64,000 nt of DNA from SZUA-365 sp964635845 (GTDB lineage: Bacteria > Bacteroidota > Ignavibacteria > SZUA-365): the NCBI GenBank assembly GCA_964635845.1, contig CAZWNO010000005.1, positions 15,324 to 79,323 on the forward strand, read 5' to 3'. Within the stretch, counting starts at the first letter, position 1. Each line of letters starts with the position of its first letter. This document shows positions 40,512 through 48,717 of the stretch, in pieces. The notes under the pieces were generated by a model. That model searched no databases. It was not told the origin of the DNA and saw only the letters and a program-made list of their open reading frames with translations. Made by a program: the position numbers and the translations under genes.

Positions 40512-41432
40512 TCAATCTCTCGATGGGATGATGATATGGTAGGCGAAGCGGTTGGCCGTAAGTAGAGCATGGGCGCCAAGATCCGGGTCTTCAGCGATCT
40601 TGAAAGCCTGGGCGAAGGTGACATCCTTCATCTCACGGTCAGCTGGCTTCTCCGCATCGTATGCCGGTGCGCTATTGTATATCTCGATCATCTGCAGGAT
40701 GTAACGGAGTTCGTTCTTCTGCCGATCGGTCATGTTCTTTCGGTCTTTCCAGATCAGGCGCATGCCAACGAGCGCTTCGTTCATCTTGCCGAGAGCGCCA
40801 TCGATGCTGTGCCGCTTGGGCTTGTCCTTGCTCGCCTTATTGCTCTTCGCCTTGCGCGCCGCAATCTCAGCCTGGTTCGACTCATAGTAGCGGTAGAGAT
40901 TGCGCTGGATTTCATCGGGGATCTCGCCATCGTCGTCGCCGCCCGTTTTCTTCTCCGGCCCGGCGGGAAGGAGCCGCAGGTCACCGCGTGATTCGATCTG
41001 GCGCGCCTCGCGGTTTGCCTGATATGCCCACGTTGCGATCTTGGCGGTGAAGATGCAGTCACCCGGAATCACGCCGCCGTGAACCGCGCGAAGGATGGCG
41101 CTTGCCTCGTTGCGGTAACGCTTGAAGGTCGTTTCCGGCATGCTATAATGTTCAAGCGCTTCCTTCATCGAGCGGAATCCCTTTCGCTCGGCGCCGGTCG
41201 TTCCAGACGGATCGATGCGCCAGAGCTCGTAGAACCAGTAGTTCCACCACTCGCCCGCGAAGCGGAAACGCGCGGTCTGCGCGGTCTCGCGGATTACCTC
41301 CTGCTGCTTGGAGAAGGTCTCCATGCAGCGGTGCTGCATCGAGCGGTAGCGGTCGGGATCGGTGCGTGCCAGCTCGCAGGGGGCCTCGTCGGCCACTGCC
41401 ACTGCCATTTTATTCGTTGTTTTTTTGCTCAT
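40512..41432 (-). CDS. Hypothetical early phage protein upstream of the transposase
   Basis: 306 aa; its stop lies 1 bp before the transposase start. Aromatic N-terminal region (FRFAGEWWNYWFYELWRIDP), middle FRSMKEALEHYSMPETTFKR (HTH-like), a polar KT/EK-rich linker, and a C-terminal helical region (KNMTDRQKNELRYILQMIEI). No family recognised, and no P-loop. Could be an early DNA-binding partner of transposition. Confidence 0.7.
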   Translation of the reverse strand: MSKKTTNKMAVAVADEAPCELARTDPDRYRSMQHRCMETFSKQQEVIRETAQTARFRFAGEWWNYWFYELWRIDPSGTTGAERKGFRSMKEALEHYSMPETTFKRYRNEASAILRAVHGGVIPGDCIFTAKIATWAYQANREARQIESRGDLRLLPAGPEKKTGGDDDGEIPDEIQRNLYRYYESNQAEIAARKAKSNKASKDKPKRHSIDGALGKMNEALVGMRLIWKDRKNMTDRQKNELRYILQMIEIYNSAPAYDAEKPADREMKDVTFAQAFKIAEDPDLGAHALLTANRFAYHIIIPSRD

Positions 41433-41500
41433 GATTTGCCGTAACTGATTGACGTGATTGTTGTTGCTGGGCGAGGGCCAAAATGGCCCTCGGTGGAGGC

Positions 41501-42013
41501 TTACTTGGACCCGGAGTAAGTATGGAAAAGGGTGTTCACCTGATCCAGCGTACGGTTGATTTCCCTCTTGATCTCAATTCTGAACTGAAACGGCTGGTCC
41601 TCTTTTGGCAACTGTGGTACCAGGTGCACGAAATCCAGCAGTCGCGCGATCCTTGGAACGTCGAAGTGCATACTCAGCTTGCGAAGAATATCGTCGCCAA
41701 GTCTTACACAAGCCTCCACGCAGCCCATACTCAGAGCGCTGTATCCGCGGTTGGGGCTTTCGAACCAAGCTTTGAGCCAAGGCGGCACCGCGTCCCAGTT
41801 GTGCCGCCCCACCTTGCGAAAGCCAAAAATGCGTTGGTCTCGTACGAGCGCGATCGAGATCAACTCGACCATATAGTCCGGATTAAAGTCACCATCGTTG
41901 ATGTCCAATCGTTTGGGTAGCGACGCCAGCTGACTGGTTATCGGGATTGAGTTGAAAGTATCCTCAATAGAAATTATCTGGCTTCTTTGCGTGCGTGATT
42001 TCAGTGCTTCCAT
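41501..42013 (-). CDS. Hypothetical early phage protein
   Basis: 170 aa from the ATG at 42013 with AGGAG 10 bp upstream; a start at 42058 is less supported. Sequence includes SIPITSQLASLPKRLDINDG, ISIALVRDQRIFGFRKVGRH and PNRGYSALSMGCVEACVRLG. No family recognised. Precedes the 306-aa gene by 68 bp of AT-richer DNA. Confidence 0.65.
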   Translation of the reverse strand: MEALKSRTQRSQIISIEDTFNSIPITSQLASLPKRLDINDGDFNPDYMVELISIALVRDQRIFGFRKVGRHNWDAVPPWLKAWFESPNRGYSALSMGCVEACVRLGDDILRKLSMHFDVPRIARLLDFVHLVPQLPKEDQPFQFRIEIKREINRTLDQVNTLFHTYSGSK

Positions 42014-42076
42014 CAGCTGTAACTCCTTACTGTTTATTCGGTTGCGGAGCGACTGCAAAATTTGCAGTCGATGGGG

Positions 42077-42259
42077 TTAGGCCGCCTTGATGGCTTTTTC
42101 AATGCCCTTCTCAGCCTCGTACGCGGCCTTCAGAGCAGCCACGACGCGAAGCGTCTTTTCGCCCTTGGATCGGTATCCACAGTCGACATGCTGGACGAAG
42201 CCAACTGAACAGCCGACTTTTTCCGCTATCGCTTTGTAGAGTTTCGCTTTGGTCAACAT
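42077..42259 (-). CDS. Small HTH protein (Ner/Cro-like position)
   Basis: 60 aa from the ATG at 42259 (AAGGTAAT upstream). Residues 1-30 (MLTKAKLYKAIAEKVGCSVG, FVQHVDCGYRSKGEKTL) look like a short helix-turn-helix. First leftward gene, divergent from the repressor, so it occupies the place of Ner in Mu, which switches the early promoter. Family not certain. Confidence 0.7.
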   Translation of the reverse strand: MLTKAKLYKAIAEKVGCSVGFVQHVDCGYRSKGEKTLRVVAALKAAYEAEKGIEKAIKAA

Positions 42260-42320
42260 TTTATTACCTTGCGTATGGTGAAACGTAGGAATCGCAAGCA
42301 ATATACATAGGATCGTATGT
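42260..42320. promoter_or_regulatory. Divergent early operator/promoter region
   Basis: 57 bp between the leftward Ner-like gene and the rightward repressor gene. Contains a dyad ACATA-N6-TATGT at 42305-42320 that overlaps the repressor start codon, and TATACA/TTGCGT-like boxes on both strands. Likely target of both HTH proteins. Confidence 0.5.
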
Positions 42321-42727
42321 TGAAGTCAAGTGAAAAGAGTGTCGACGGACACAAAAAAGTGGTGGGCGAACGCCTCAAGATTTTCGCGAACTACCGTTTT
42401 GAATCGGTTTCGGCTCTTGCGAGGGCTTTGGATATGCATCCAAATTCCTTCCATTCGGGCTACATAGGAGGTCGCCATTATCCTGGCGGTGAAATGCTGA
42501 TAAAGTTGCTCTATGCTGGGTGCGATATTGCATGGCTACTAGTTGGTGAAGGTCTTCCACCTGAACCGAACAGGGAGGAACTGGATCGTTGGTTTTCGAT
42601 TTGCAAGGCGACGTATGAGCGGGAAGACCAGAGGCTGAGACTTGGGCAGCAGTACCTTGATGCTGAGATCGAACGCCTTTCGCAACTCCCGGATCTGTTG
42701 AAACGAAAAACCGACGACGACACCTGA
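42317..42727 (+). CDS. HTH repressor-type phage protein
   Basis: 136 aa. The N-terminal helix-turn-helix reads VGERLKIFANYRFESVSALA, RALDMHPNSFHSGYIGGRHY and PGGEMLIKLLYAGCDIAWLL, like Bacteroidetes phage repressors with an XRE fold. Charged helical C-terminus (EREDQRLRLGQQYLDAEIER). Divergent from the early leftward operon, so the most likely lysogeny repressor. Confidence 0.75.
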   Translation: MLKSSEKSVDGHKKVVGERLKIFANYRFESVSALARALDMHPNSFHSGYIGGRHYPGGEMLIKLLYAGCDIAWLLVGEGLPPEPNREELDRWFSICKATYEREDQRLRLGQQYLDAEIERLSQLPDLLKRKTDDDT

Positions 42728-42860
42728 CTCATGCTTCGAATATCCATCATGGGAAATGCCTGGTCTATCAACTCCGGTTATTTAAATTTCTCAGGTCTGT
42801 CCTGAGAGTGTCGATACAGGATGGTCGATTCTTCTATTCCAATTCGAGGAGGTTTCCGCA

Positions 42861-43058
42861 ATGGCTCAGTCCGCTTGTCCGAAGTGCTCTCGCCATGTTT
42901 TCGAGCTGAAGGAGGTCACTCCTGCTGGCTCACAGTTCAAGCTCACTTTCGTGCAATGTTCGTCGTGTGGTACGGTTGTCGGTGTCATCGACTTCTACAA
43001 CATCCCGAAGCTGCTCGACAAGATCGCCAAGAAGCTAGGAGTCAATATCTTCGCCTGA
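42861..43058 (+). CDS. Small zinc-ribbon protein (plus strand)
   Basis: 65 aa with a strong AGGAGG ribosome-binding site. Contains SACPKCSRHVFEL and QCSSCGTVVGV, two CxxC knuckles of a zinc ribbon, and a C-terminal FYNIPKLLDKIAKKLGV helix. Widespread phage/host small protein type. It overlaps the end of the opposite-strand gene by 24 bp. Confidence 0.75.
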   Translation: MAQSACPKCSRHVFELKEVTPAGSQFKLTFVQCSSCGTVVGVIDFYNIPKLLDKIAKKLGVNIFA

Positions 43059-43268
43059 CGGCATCGCCATCTTGCCGGAGAGCAGCTCGTCTCGAAGCTC
43101 GGTATCGTCACGCAGAATCGCTTCGGCAAGCAAGGCCTTGGATGCCTCGGTCCGGCTCGCCATGCTGGTGAAGGTGATGAGTTCGAGCAGCTCGTCACGC
43201 AGCGTGGCATCGCCGACAATGACTGCGCCTTTGAGCGAGGCTCTGGTTACTTCATCGATGTGGATCAT
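43035..43268 (-). CDS. Hypothetical phage protein
   Basis: 77 aa from ATG 43268 (AAGGACC upstream). Contains VIVGDATLRDELLELITFTS and AILRDDTELRDELLSGKMAM, an internal repeat of RDELL-type helices. No family recognised. Confidence 0.55.
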   Translation of the reverse strand: MIHIDEVTRASLKGAVIVGDATLRDELLELITFTSMASRTEASKALLAEAILRDDTELRDELLSGKMAMPSGEDIDS

Positions 43269-43298
43269 GGCGGGGTCCTTCAAAATGTGGGTGGAAAA

Positions 43299-43517
43299 TC
43301 AGTGATCCTCTGTCAAGACGCTGAGGAGGCCCTTGCAGTGGCGGACGGCTTCGGGGGTGCGTCCGTACCACAGGCACTCTCCTTCATCCTCGTCGAAATA
43401 AATCAGTACGGCGCCCAGGGATTCCGTCTTGCTGACGAACCATTTCAGCGCCTCTACGTCTGTGTCGGTCTCGTCGATCGAATCGGGAACACGGAGCTTG
43501 CGGCGATGGACTTTCAT
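43299..43517 (-). CDS. Hypothetical phage protein
   Basis: 72 aa with AAAGGTGA upstream. Reads VEALKWFVSKTESLGAVLIY then FDEDEGECLWYGRTPEAVRH. Short alpha/beta protein of unknown function; precedes the plus-strand cargo-like gene, which is divergent to it. Confidence 0.55.
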   Translation of the reverse strand: MKVHRRKLRVPDSIDETDTDVEALKWFVSKTESLGAVLIYFDEDEGECLWYGRTPEAVRHCKGLLSVLTEDH

Positions 43518-43600
43518 CGCGTCACCTTTTCTGCAGGCGAGAGTTCACGGGAGTACTTTAGCACGGAGTCTGTCTTCATTTCATCAAGTAAGGAGGACGC

Positions 43601-43834
43601 ATGGCGCTGTACAGGTATTCTCAGTTCATTGCATTGTCGCAGCACGCCGCTTTCAACGCGCTTCATAACCCGGGAGTGATCGCTCCTCATTCCGGTATTT
43701 ACCGCTGTGAAGGATGCGCGAGAGAGGTCGCGAGCAACAGTGGCGATCCGCTGCCGCCCCAAAATCATCATGTCCATCCGCCGACTCTCGGTGCGGTTCA
43801 ATGGCGATTGATCGTGTGCACGCAGCAGCCGTGA
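43601..43834 (+). CDS. Small protein with Cys knuckle and PLPPQNHH motif
   Basis: 77 aa with AAGGAGG 5 bp upstream. Reads SGIYRCEGCAREVASNSGDP, then LPPQNHHVHPPTLGAVQWRL, similar to widely distributed small proteins that carry a zinc knuckle and a conserved LPP..HH and WRLIV ending. An ORF on the opposite strand at 43514-43801 is its shadow. Followed by its own terminator, so it is a one-gene unit against the direction of its neighbours, i.e. a likely moron. Confidence 0.75.
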   Translation: MALYRYSQFIALSQHAAFNALHNPGVIAPHSGIYRCEGCAREVASNSGDPLPPQNHHVHPPTLGAVQWRLIVCTQQP

Positions 43835-44236
43835 TCATCTCGCCCGCCTTTTCGCCCCGGATTTCCGGGGCTTTTTCTTTTTCTTCGGGTTCGTGTACGC
43901 GAGCTGCCAAGAGCCGTCGAGTGACATATCATCGGGGTAGGCAAAGATGAGGTGGACCGATCCGCAGGCCAGCAGTTCGAGCAGCTCGTCGGCGAGCGCC
44001 TCGCGCCGGCGGCGTTCGGTCATTCCATCCATCTTGCCCGCGGCGACACTGTTCCAGATGCGCATCGCCTTATGCTCGACGGCACCGAGCCCACGCCAGT
44101 ATGCGCGCAGCGCCTGGCCTTGCCGTATAAGTTGTTTTGTGAAGCTTGGCACGCCGGGTCCGAAATACAGGGCGATGATGTCACCTTCGCTTCCCTCACC
44201 AACCAGGCGGACTGCGTTCGTGTGTTTCTCAATCAT
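43835..44236 (-). CDS. Hypothetical phage protein downstream of gpG-like gene
   Basis: 133 aa from ATG 44236, which overlaps the upstream stop (ATGA). Reads GDIIALYFGPGVPSFTKQLI and RRRREALADELLELLACGSV and ends in a lysine-rich tail (NPKKKKKPRKSGAKRRAR) that crosses a terminator of the opposite strand. No family recognised. Confidence 0.65.
   Translation of the reverse strand: MIEKHTNAVRLVGEGSEGDIIALYFGPGVPSFTKQLIRQGQALRAYWRGLGAVEHKAMRIWNSVAAGKMDGMTERRRREALADELLELLACGSVHLIFAYPDDMSLDGSWQLAYTNPKKKKKPRKSGAKRRAR
43854..43883 (+). terminator. Rho-independent terminator of the plus-strand small gene
   Basis: GCCCCGGA / TCCGGGGC (8-bp perfect stem) followed by TTTTTCTTTTTC. It lies inside the 3' end of the opposite gene. 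Confidence 0.88.
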
Positions 44237-44463
44237 ACCACCTCCCGCACCCACTCAAAGAAGGCGGCCTTCTCGTCGGGTGTGAACGTCCCGAGTTCAC
44301 GACCATAGGCTGTAGGTCGGCCTGATCTCGGCTTGAATTCATACCATGCCTTCACTTTGGTCTCGCCGTTGTCCTGCGGTTTTAGGTCCACGCGCTCGAG
44401 CCGGTACCGCAGATGTTCGGCCCGAAAAGCGCGATCGCTTTCCTTGATGTCCTTGAGTGCCAT
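44233..44463 (-). CDS. Hypothetical phage protein
   Basis: 76 aa, KESDRAFRAEHLRYRLERVD, then DNGETKVKAWYEFKPRSGRP. Small basic protein between the gpG-like and the 133-aa genes. No family recognised; perhaps a head accessory protein. Confidence 0.6.
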   Translation of the reverse strand: MALKDIKESDRAFRAEHLRYRLERVDLKPQDNGETKVKAWYEFKPRSGRPTAYGRELGTFTPDEKAAFFEWVREVV

Positions 44464-44472
44464 GATTACTCC

Positions 44473-45045
44473 TTACGTGAACAGCGTGCGCACGTGCTCG
44501 CGCACGTCGGGTTCGAGGGACGCCAGCTCCGCATCGGTCAGGCCGAGAAAGCGGTGCGTGACCTTGCGGCGGCCGGCGCCGAGTTCGTTGTGATAGGTGG
44601 CCAGGCGGGCGGCGCGGCCTTCGCTGAAACCGAGTTCGACATAGGCCTCTGCTTCGTTGGTGCGGAGGATCTTGAGATTGCGCATCATCGCGCCGGTCCA
44701 GTTGAGTGTGACGCGGTCGGATTCGCGGCCGGCGAGCTCGCGCAAGCGCTTGTATCCGCCTTCGAGAATGATCCATGTGCGGCGGCTGCGCAGTGACGTG
44801 AAGAGCCGCGCCTCGCCACTGTCCGTGAGCGCGCGCAGCGCGGACTTCGAACGCGCACGCGCGGGCAGAGCGCCGAGCGGCAGGGGCATGGGAGTGGTTG
44901 AGTACTGGCCGGTGCCGGTGGAACCGGGTAGGAACTCGCCGCGGAGGGTGCGTTCCTTGATGATGTAGAGAACCCGCGTGCCCAGGTTGATGAGCAGTGC
45001 GCGGGAGACGATACGTCCGGCGATATTGAGTTCGCCCGTGCTCAC
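44473..45045 (-). CDS. gpG-like virion morphogenesis protein
   Basis: 190 aa from a GTG at 45045 overlapping the portal stop (GTGA). N-terminal TRVLYIIKERTLRGEFLPGS, then LNWTGAMMRNLKILRTNEAE, AYVELGFSEGRAARLATYHN and GAGRRKVTHRFLGLTDAELA: the order LxWTGxMxxxLkI ... GF ... A.YHN..GAG ... R.FLGL is that of Mu G/phage_tail_S-type morphogenesis proteins. Directly behind the portal, where MuF then gpG are expected; MuF is missing here. Confidence 0.8.
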   Translation of the reverse strand: MSTGELNIAGRIVSRALLINLGTRVLYIIKERTLRGEFLPGSTGTGQYSTTPMPLPLGALPARARSKSALRALTDSGEARLFTSLRSRRTWIILEGGYKRLRELAGRESDRVTLNWTGAMMRNLKILRTNEAEAYVELGFSEGRAARLATYHNELGAGRRKVTHRFLGLTDAELASLEPDVREHVRTLFT

Positions 45046-46277
45046 AGCATGTCATCCAGCGACGGAGCGGCGGGCTTGGGACGGACGGTGAATCCGGTGC
45101 GGCGCGAGACCTCGTCGGGATCGGTGTCGAAGCCGGCGCCCGTCAGACGCTCGACGATGCGGGCGTTCTGCTCGAAGTCTTCGCCTTCGTCGGTGACGAA
45201 CGTGAAGCGCGGGAACTGTCCGGCGGGCGGGTCGCCATAGTTGAGGCGGTAATCGGCGCGTACGTACTGCATCATCCAGCTCTGGAAGACCTCGATGTCG
45301 GCCCAGTTGTAATTGGTCGTGGTCTCGTTTGCTTCCTTCGACTGTGCGTATGTGCCTGTCGTGTGCGCGCGGTTGACCACGTCCTGCCCTATGAGGATGC
45401 GCTCCTGCTTCGAGCTGATGCGGTCGATGAACTTGTCGAAGGCTTCGATGTTGGCGCCGCCCTTGATGGCGTCGATGATGTCGATCTTCACGTCGTCGGG
45501 CACGGCGGCGGCGGCATCCTGGGCGATGCGCGTGAGAAACTCGAAGACCTTGTCGATGTCACCCTTCTGCGAGCCGGCGGGATAGCGGGCGAAGATCGGC
45601 GGGTCACCGTATTTCTCGTTGAAGCGTGCCCAGTCGTAGAGTGCGCCGTGCTTGAGCATGGTATGCCAGATCACCGAGCGGAGCAGCCCGCCGACGTAGC
45701 TGCTCTTGCCGCCCTTCATCGGGTTGTAGGTGGCGAGGATGATGCGCTCGGCCGCGGTGTAGGGTTCGAAGATAGGCTTGTCGTCGTCGGGGCGCGCGTA
45801 GCGGATGCGGCTCCAGCCGACAATGCTGCGCTCGTCTGGATGAAGATCGACGGCATCGAGCACTTCATATTCGGCCACGGCATGATAGCCATTTGATGCA
45901 GGCGTCCAGACCAGGTCAATGCCGGCATGCCCGAAGTACAGGCCATTGGCGAGAGCGTCGAAGTCGCGGACGAGGCCGGAGTCACGCAGCCGGTATTCGA
46001 TCTCGCCGGCGCGCCGGATCTCTGTCTCGGGCGCACTGGTAGCGTCTTTCGGTACCGGCGCCGCGATCTGCCACGGCCATGCGAGGAGGTTGTTGCGACG
46101 CGTCTGCATGAAACCGAGGATGTCGGGATCGGCCTGCGGGAGTGCTGTGACGATGGCAATCAGTGGGCGGATGTCGCGCTTGCGTGCGTCGGGATCGTCG
46201 GCCGCGCGGAGCGCGGTCTTCAGCTGCGCGATCGTGGGCAGGGCGTTGTTCTTGAGGCCGGGGTGTTGGTATGCCAT
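45042..46277 (-). CDS. Portal protein (Mu gp29-like, DUF935)
   Basis: 411 aa. Forms the ring through which DNA enters the head. Family landmarks are IVTALPQADPDILGFMQTRR, NNLLAWPWQIAAPVP, FGHAGIDLVWTPASNGYHAV, TYNPMKGGKSSYVGGLLRSV, DWARFNEKYGDPPIFARYPA and HTTGTYAQSKEANETTT. Start ATG 46277, 9 bp after the terminase stop. Confidence 0.9.
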   Translation of the reverse strand: MAYQHPGLKNNALPTIAQLKTALRAADDPDARKRDIRPLIAIVTALPQADPDILGFMQTRRNNLLAWPWQIAAPVPKDATSAPETEIRRAGEIEYRLRDSGLVRDFDALANGLYFGHAGIDLVWTPASNGYHAVAEYEVLDAVDLHPDERSIVGWSRIRYARPDDDKPIFEPYTAAERIILATYNPMKGGKSSYVGGLLRSVIWHTMLKHGALYDWARFNEKYGDPPIFARYPAGSQKGDIDKVFEFLTRIAQDAAAAVPDDVKIDIIDAIKGGANIEAFDKFIDRISSKQERILIGQDVVNRAHTTGTYAQSKEANETTTNYNWADIEVFQSWMMQYVRADYRLNYGDPPAGQFPRFTFVTDEGEDFEQNARIVERLTGAGFDTDPDEVSRRTGFTVRPKPAAPSLDDML

Positions 46278-46286
46278 GACGGAAGC

Positions 46287-47942
46287 CTAGAATCGTTCGA
46301 GGGGATTGTTGCGGCGGCGGCGCACGCTGTAATACTGGTAATCGGTCGGGGGTCGCACCGAGTACCCCTTGTCGTAGAGGAATTCGTTGGCGCAGATGAG
46401 CGCATCCGGCGCATCGTCCTTGCGGCCCGGACGCTTCTTGCCGGTGAACGACCAGAGCTGCGCGCAGAAGCGCTGCCCCTCTTCGGTCTGTGCGAAGCCC
46501 GGCGGGAAGAGGAAGGCGCCCTGATTGAATTCCATCTGCGTGTTCTTGGCGATGTCGGAGACCGAGTACTTGCGGAACTCGATGCGCGGCATCGGAATCG
46601 CGCGGGCATGCGCGAAGTTTCGCAGGTGCGACGTCCAGTGTGATTCCTGCGAGACGTTGCCGTCGAAGCCGAGGCCGAGCACGGGGGTGCGCTGCTCGTA
46701 GAGCCGTGTGACGATATGCATGTAGGCGTCGAGTAGATCGTTCGAGCCCGAGAACGACCGGCAGCGCGGTTCGAGGATGTACTTGCGGCCGGTCTCGCGC
46801 GAGTAGGCGAGGCCGAGCATGGCGGTGGTGTCGCCCTGGCTTTTGAGTGCGAGGTTCGGATCGCACCAGGTGAGTGCGACAAGGTCCGTCGGCAGCCCGC
46901 TCCATTCAGCGTAGTGCCGGCTGAGGAAGTAGAACCCGGTCGGCTTGCGCGGACGCTGCTGGAACGATCCTTCCCAGGTATCGTCATCCATCGGGCGGAG
47001 CATCGCGCGCAGCTCAGGCTCGCTCGTGGCCGGGAAGCGCTCGGGCCAGAGTGGGCCGGTGCGCCGGTTGGAGCTGCCATCCGCACGATCCTTCCATGCA
47101 ACGAATACGTGCACCGTCCATGACGGATCGAGCGTGCCCGCGCGGTACTCGGTGAGCATCGCGTTCGAGACGCATTCCTCGGCGAAGTTGTTGGCGGTCA
47201 TCACCAGGCATCCGTCTTCTGCGAGCGCGGCCTGGTATTCGGCAAGCTTGCGGCGCCGGCGCTGCACGGCGTCCGCATCGAGCGGCGACATGTGATTTTC
47301 GAGATCCTCGACGATGATCATGTCGAAGCGTTGGAAGAAGTCGACGTTGCGGCCGCGAGGAGATCGCCATTCGGAGAAGCACTTCACCCAGGATTGGCGG
47401 GTATCGCGTGTGCGCACGCAGAGTTCTTCCGAGGAGTCGGCGAGCAGCTCGAGGTCGGGATAGTCATGGCGCAGTCGCTCGTTGCGTCCCAGAAAGCCGC
47501 TGATGGCGGCAACGATCGAGCGCGGGGTGTCGAGCGTCTCGGAGACAAGGCCGATGAAATGCCGCTCGCCCGTGAGGAGGGCGTGCACGATGCGCTTGTA
47601 GACGAAGGCGCTCTTGGCGTGATCATGGGGACCGAGGATGAGGGTGCAGTCACGCGCGGTGCGCTCGGTGGCCTCGACGATGGTGCCGTGAAAGTGCTTG
47701 TTGGGCAGGGCATACTGCCCGTCGTAGGCTTCGGGCGGGAAGTACAGCGAATCGAATTGCCAGAACCCTCCCGGCTCGCGCACGGCGGCGCGGCGCGCAT
47801 CGATCGCGGACTGCGTGGACTCGGCCGCGGACCAGGGCGGCGCCTGCGAGTAGAGGGCGCGAAGGCGTAGCTGCTCTTCGAGGCCCGCGAAGCTCTCTTC
47901 GAGGCGACCATACTCAGCCCGTGTCCCGTTCTCAGTCCGCAT
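46287..47942 (-). CDS. Large terminase subunit (Mu gp28-like)
   Basis: 551 aa from ATG 47942 (GGAGAAGCG upstream), not the much longer extension to 48170 that overlaps the small terminase. ATPase half: CTLILGPHDHAKSAFVYKRI as the Walker A region (not a canonical P-loop), DMIIVEDLENHMSPLDADAV as Walker B. Nuclease half: LTWCDPNLALKSQGDTTAML, LGLGFDGNVSQESHWTSHLR and RKDDAPDALICANEFLY, the conserved acidic cluster of RNaseH-fold terminases. Packages phage DNA into proheads. Confidence 0.88.
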   Translation of the reverse strand: MRTENGTRAEYGRLEESFAGLEEQLRLRALYSQAPPWSAAESTQSAIDARRAAVREPGGFWQFDSLYFPPEAYDGQYALPNKHFHGTIVEATERTARDCTLILGPHDHAKSAFVYKRIVHALLTGERHFIGLVSETLDTPRSIVAAISGFLGRNERLRHDYPDLELLADSSEELCVRTRDTRQSWVKCFSEWRSPRGRNVDFFQRFDMIIVEDLENHMSPLDADAVQRRRRKLAEYQAALAEDGCLVMTANNFAEECVSNAMLTEYRAGTLDPSWTVHVFVAWKDRADGSSNRRTGPLWPERFPATSEPELRAMLRPMDDDTWEGSFQQRPRKPTGFYFLSRHYAEWSGLPTDLVALTWCDPNLALKSQGDTTAMLGLAYSRETGRKYILEPRCRSFSGSNDLLDAYMHIVTRLYEQRTPVLGLGFDGNVSQESHWTSHLRNFAHARAIPMPRIEFRKYSVSDIAKNTQMEFNQGAFLFPPGFAQTEEGQRFCAQLWSFTGKKRPGRKDDAPDALICANEFLYDKGYSVRPPTDYQYYSVRRRRNNPLERF

Positions 47943-48717
47943 CGCTTCTCCGTTTGACGATGTCGACGGCTTGCCGATAGGTTGCGATCGCTTCCTCCTC
48001 GGTGGCGTTGGGCTCGTACATGCGGATGATCTCGAGGATGACCTCCGCATCACGGCGGCCCATCGAGTTGACGAGCGAAGCGCGTGTGGTGCGCTGGTTG
48101 ACGAGCGAGGCATCCTTGAGCAGCTCGATGCGGCTCTCGGGCGTGATACGGGTGCGTGCGGCCAGATCATTGAGCGCGCCGACGAGACCGTCGCGGATGA
48201 GGGCTACCGCATCATTCGACCGTCGTATCGGCGTGTCGGCTCCAACCTCCGAGTCATGCGAATCGGAGCGCGGCGTCTTGACGGTCTTCGTGCGGCCGTA
48301 CTTGATGCCATTGATCTGGCTGTCGGTCGGTTCGTAGCGTTTGAAACGCAGCTTGATCTGTGAGACCGGAATCCCGTCGTCCAGCATTTTCTTGATCTCG
48401 CGGCGGACCTTGATCGGCAGCGACTTGGCGCGGATGCGCGGCGGCTTGCCGTCCTTGCGCGGCCGACCAGGGCGGCGCTTCGGTTCGGTGCGTAGCGGCC
48501 CGGGCATTTGTGGCGCGCGCTTCTGTTTCGGCGCTTCCGTCACAGGCTTCGCCGCCGGCTTCGTCACAGGCTTCGGCGCTGGCTTCGGCGCAGGCTTCGC
48601 AGCGGGCTTTACCGCCGGCTTGGCCGCGGTCTTTTTCGCCGGCACCTTTTTCGCCGGCACCTTCGTGTCCGGTTTTTTCGCGGCCGGTTTACGGGAAGAG
48701 GGCGAACGGGAGGTCAT
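47932..48717 (-). CDS. Small terminase-like protein with histone-like and AT-hook N-terminus
   Basis: 261 aa. Residues 5-70 are Lys/Pro/Ala repeats (KKVPAKKTAAKPAVKPAAKP) like histone H1 tails, then an AT-hook-type RRPGRPRKDGKPPRIRAK. C-terminal half is helical: HTH-type KVRREIKKMLDDGIPVSQIK and RDAEVILEIIRMYEPNATEE. In the place of the Mu gp27-type packaging protein before the large terminase, with which it overlaps 11 bp. Overall DNA-binding. Confidence 0.75.
   Translation of the reverse strand: MTSRSPSSRKPAAKKPDTKVPAKKVPAKKTAAKPAVKPAAKPAPKPAPKPVTKPAAKPVTEAPKQKRAPQMPGPLRTEPKRRPGRPRKDGKPPRIRAKSLPIKVRREIKKMLDDGIPVSQIKLRFKRYEPTDSQINGIKYGRTKTVKTPRSDSHDSEVGADTPIRRSNDAVALIRDGLVGALNDLAARTRITPESRIELLKDASLVNQRTTRASLVNSMGRRDAEVILEIIRMYEPNATEEEAIATYRQAVDIVKRRSDAD

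Noticed and set aside
43514..43801. Minus-strand ORF of 95 codons
   Set aside because: Opposite to 43601-43834, which has a strong ribosome site, a family-like sequence and a terminator; the minus-strand frame has none of these.
44339..45055. 238-codon minus-strand ORF overlapping the gpG-like gene
   Set aside because: Arg/His-rich out-of-frame reading of the gpG-like gene.
46287..48170. Terminase start at 48170
   Set aside because: The extra 76 residues are Ser/Arg-rich and overlap the small terminase gene; the ATG at 47942 has a good ribosome site and is used.
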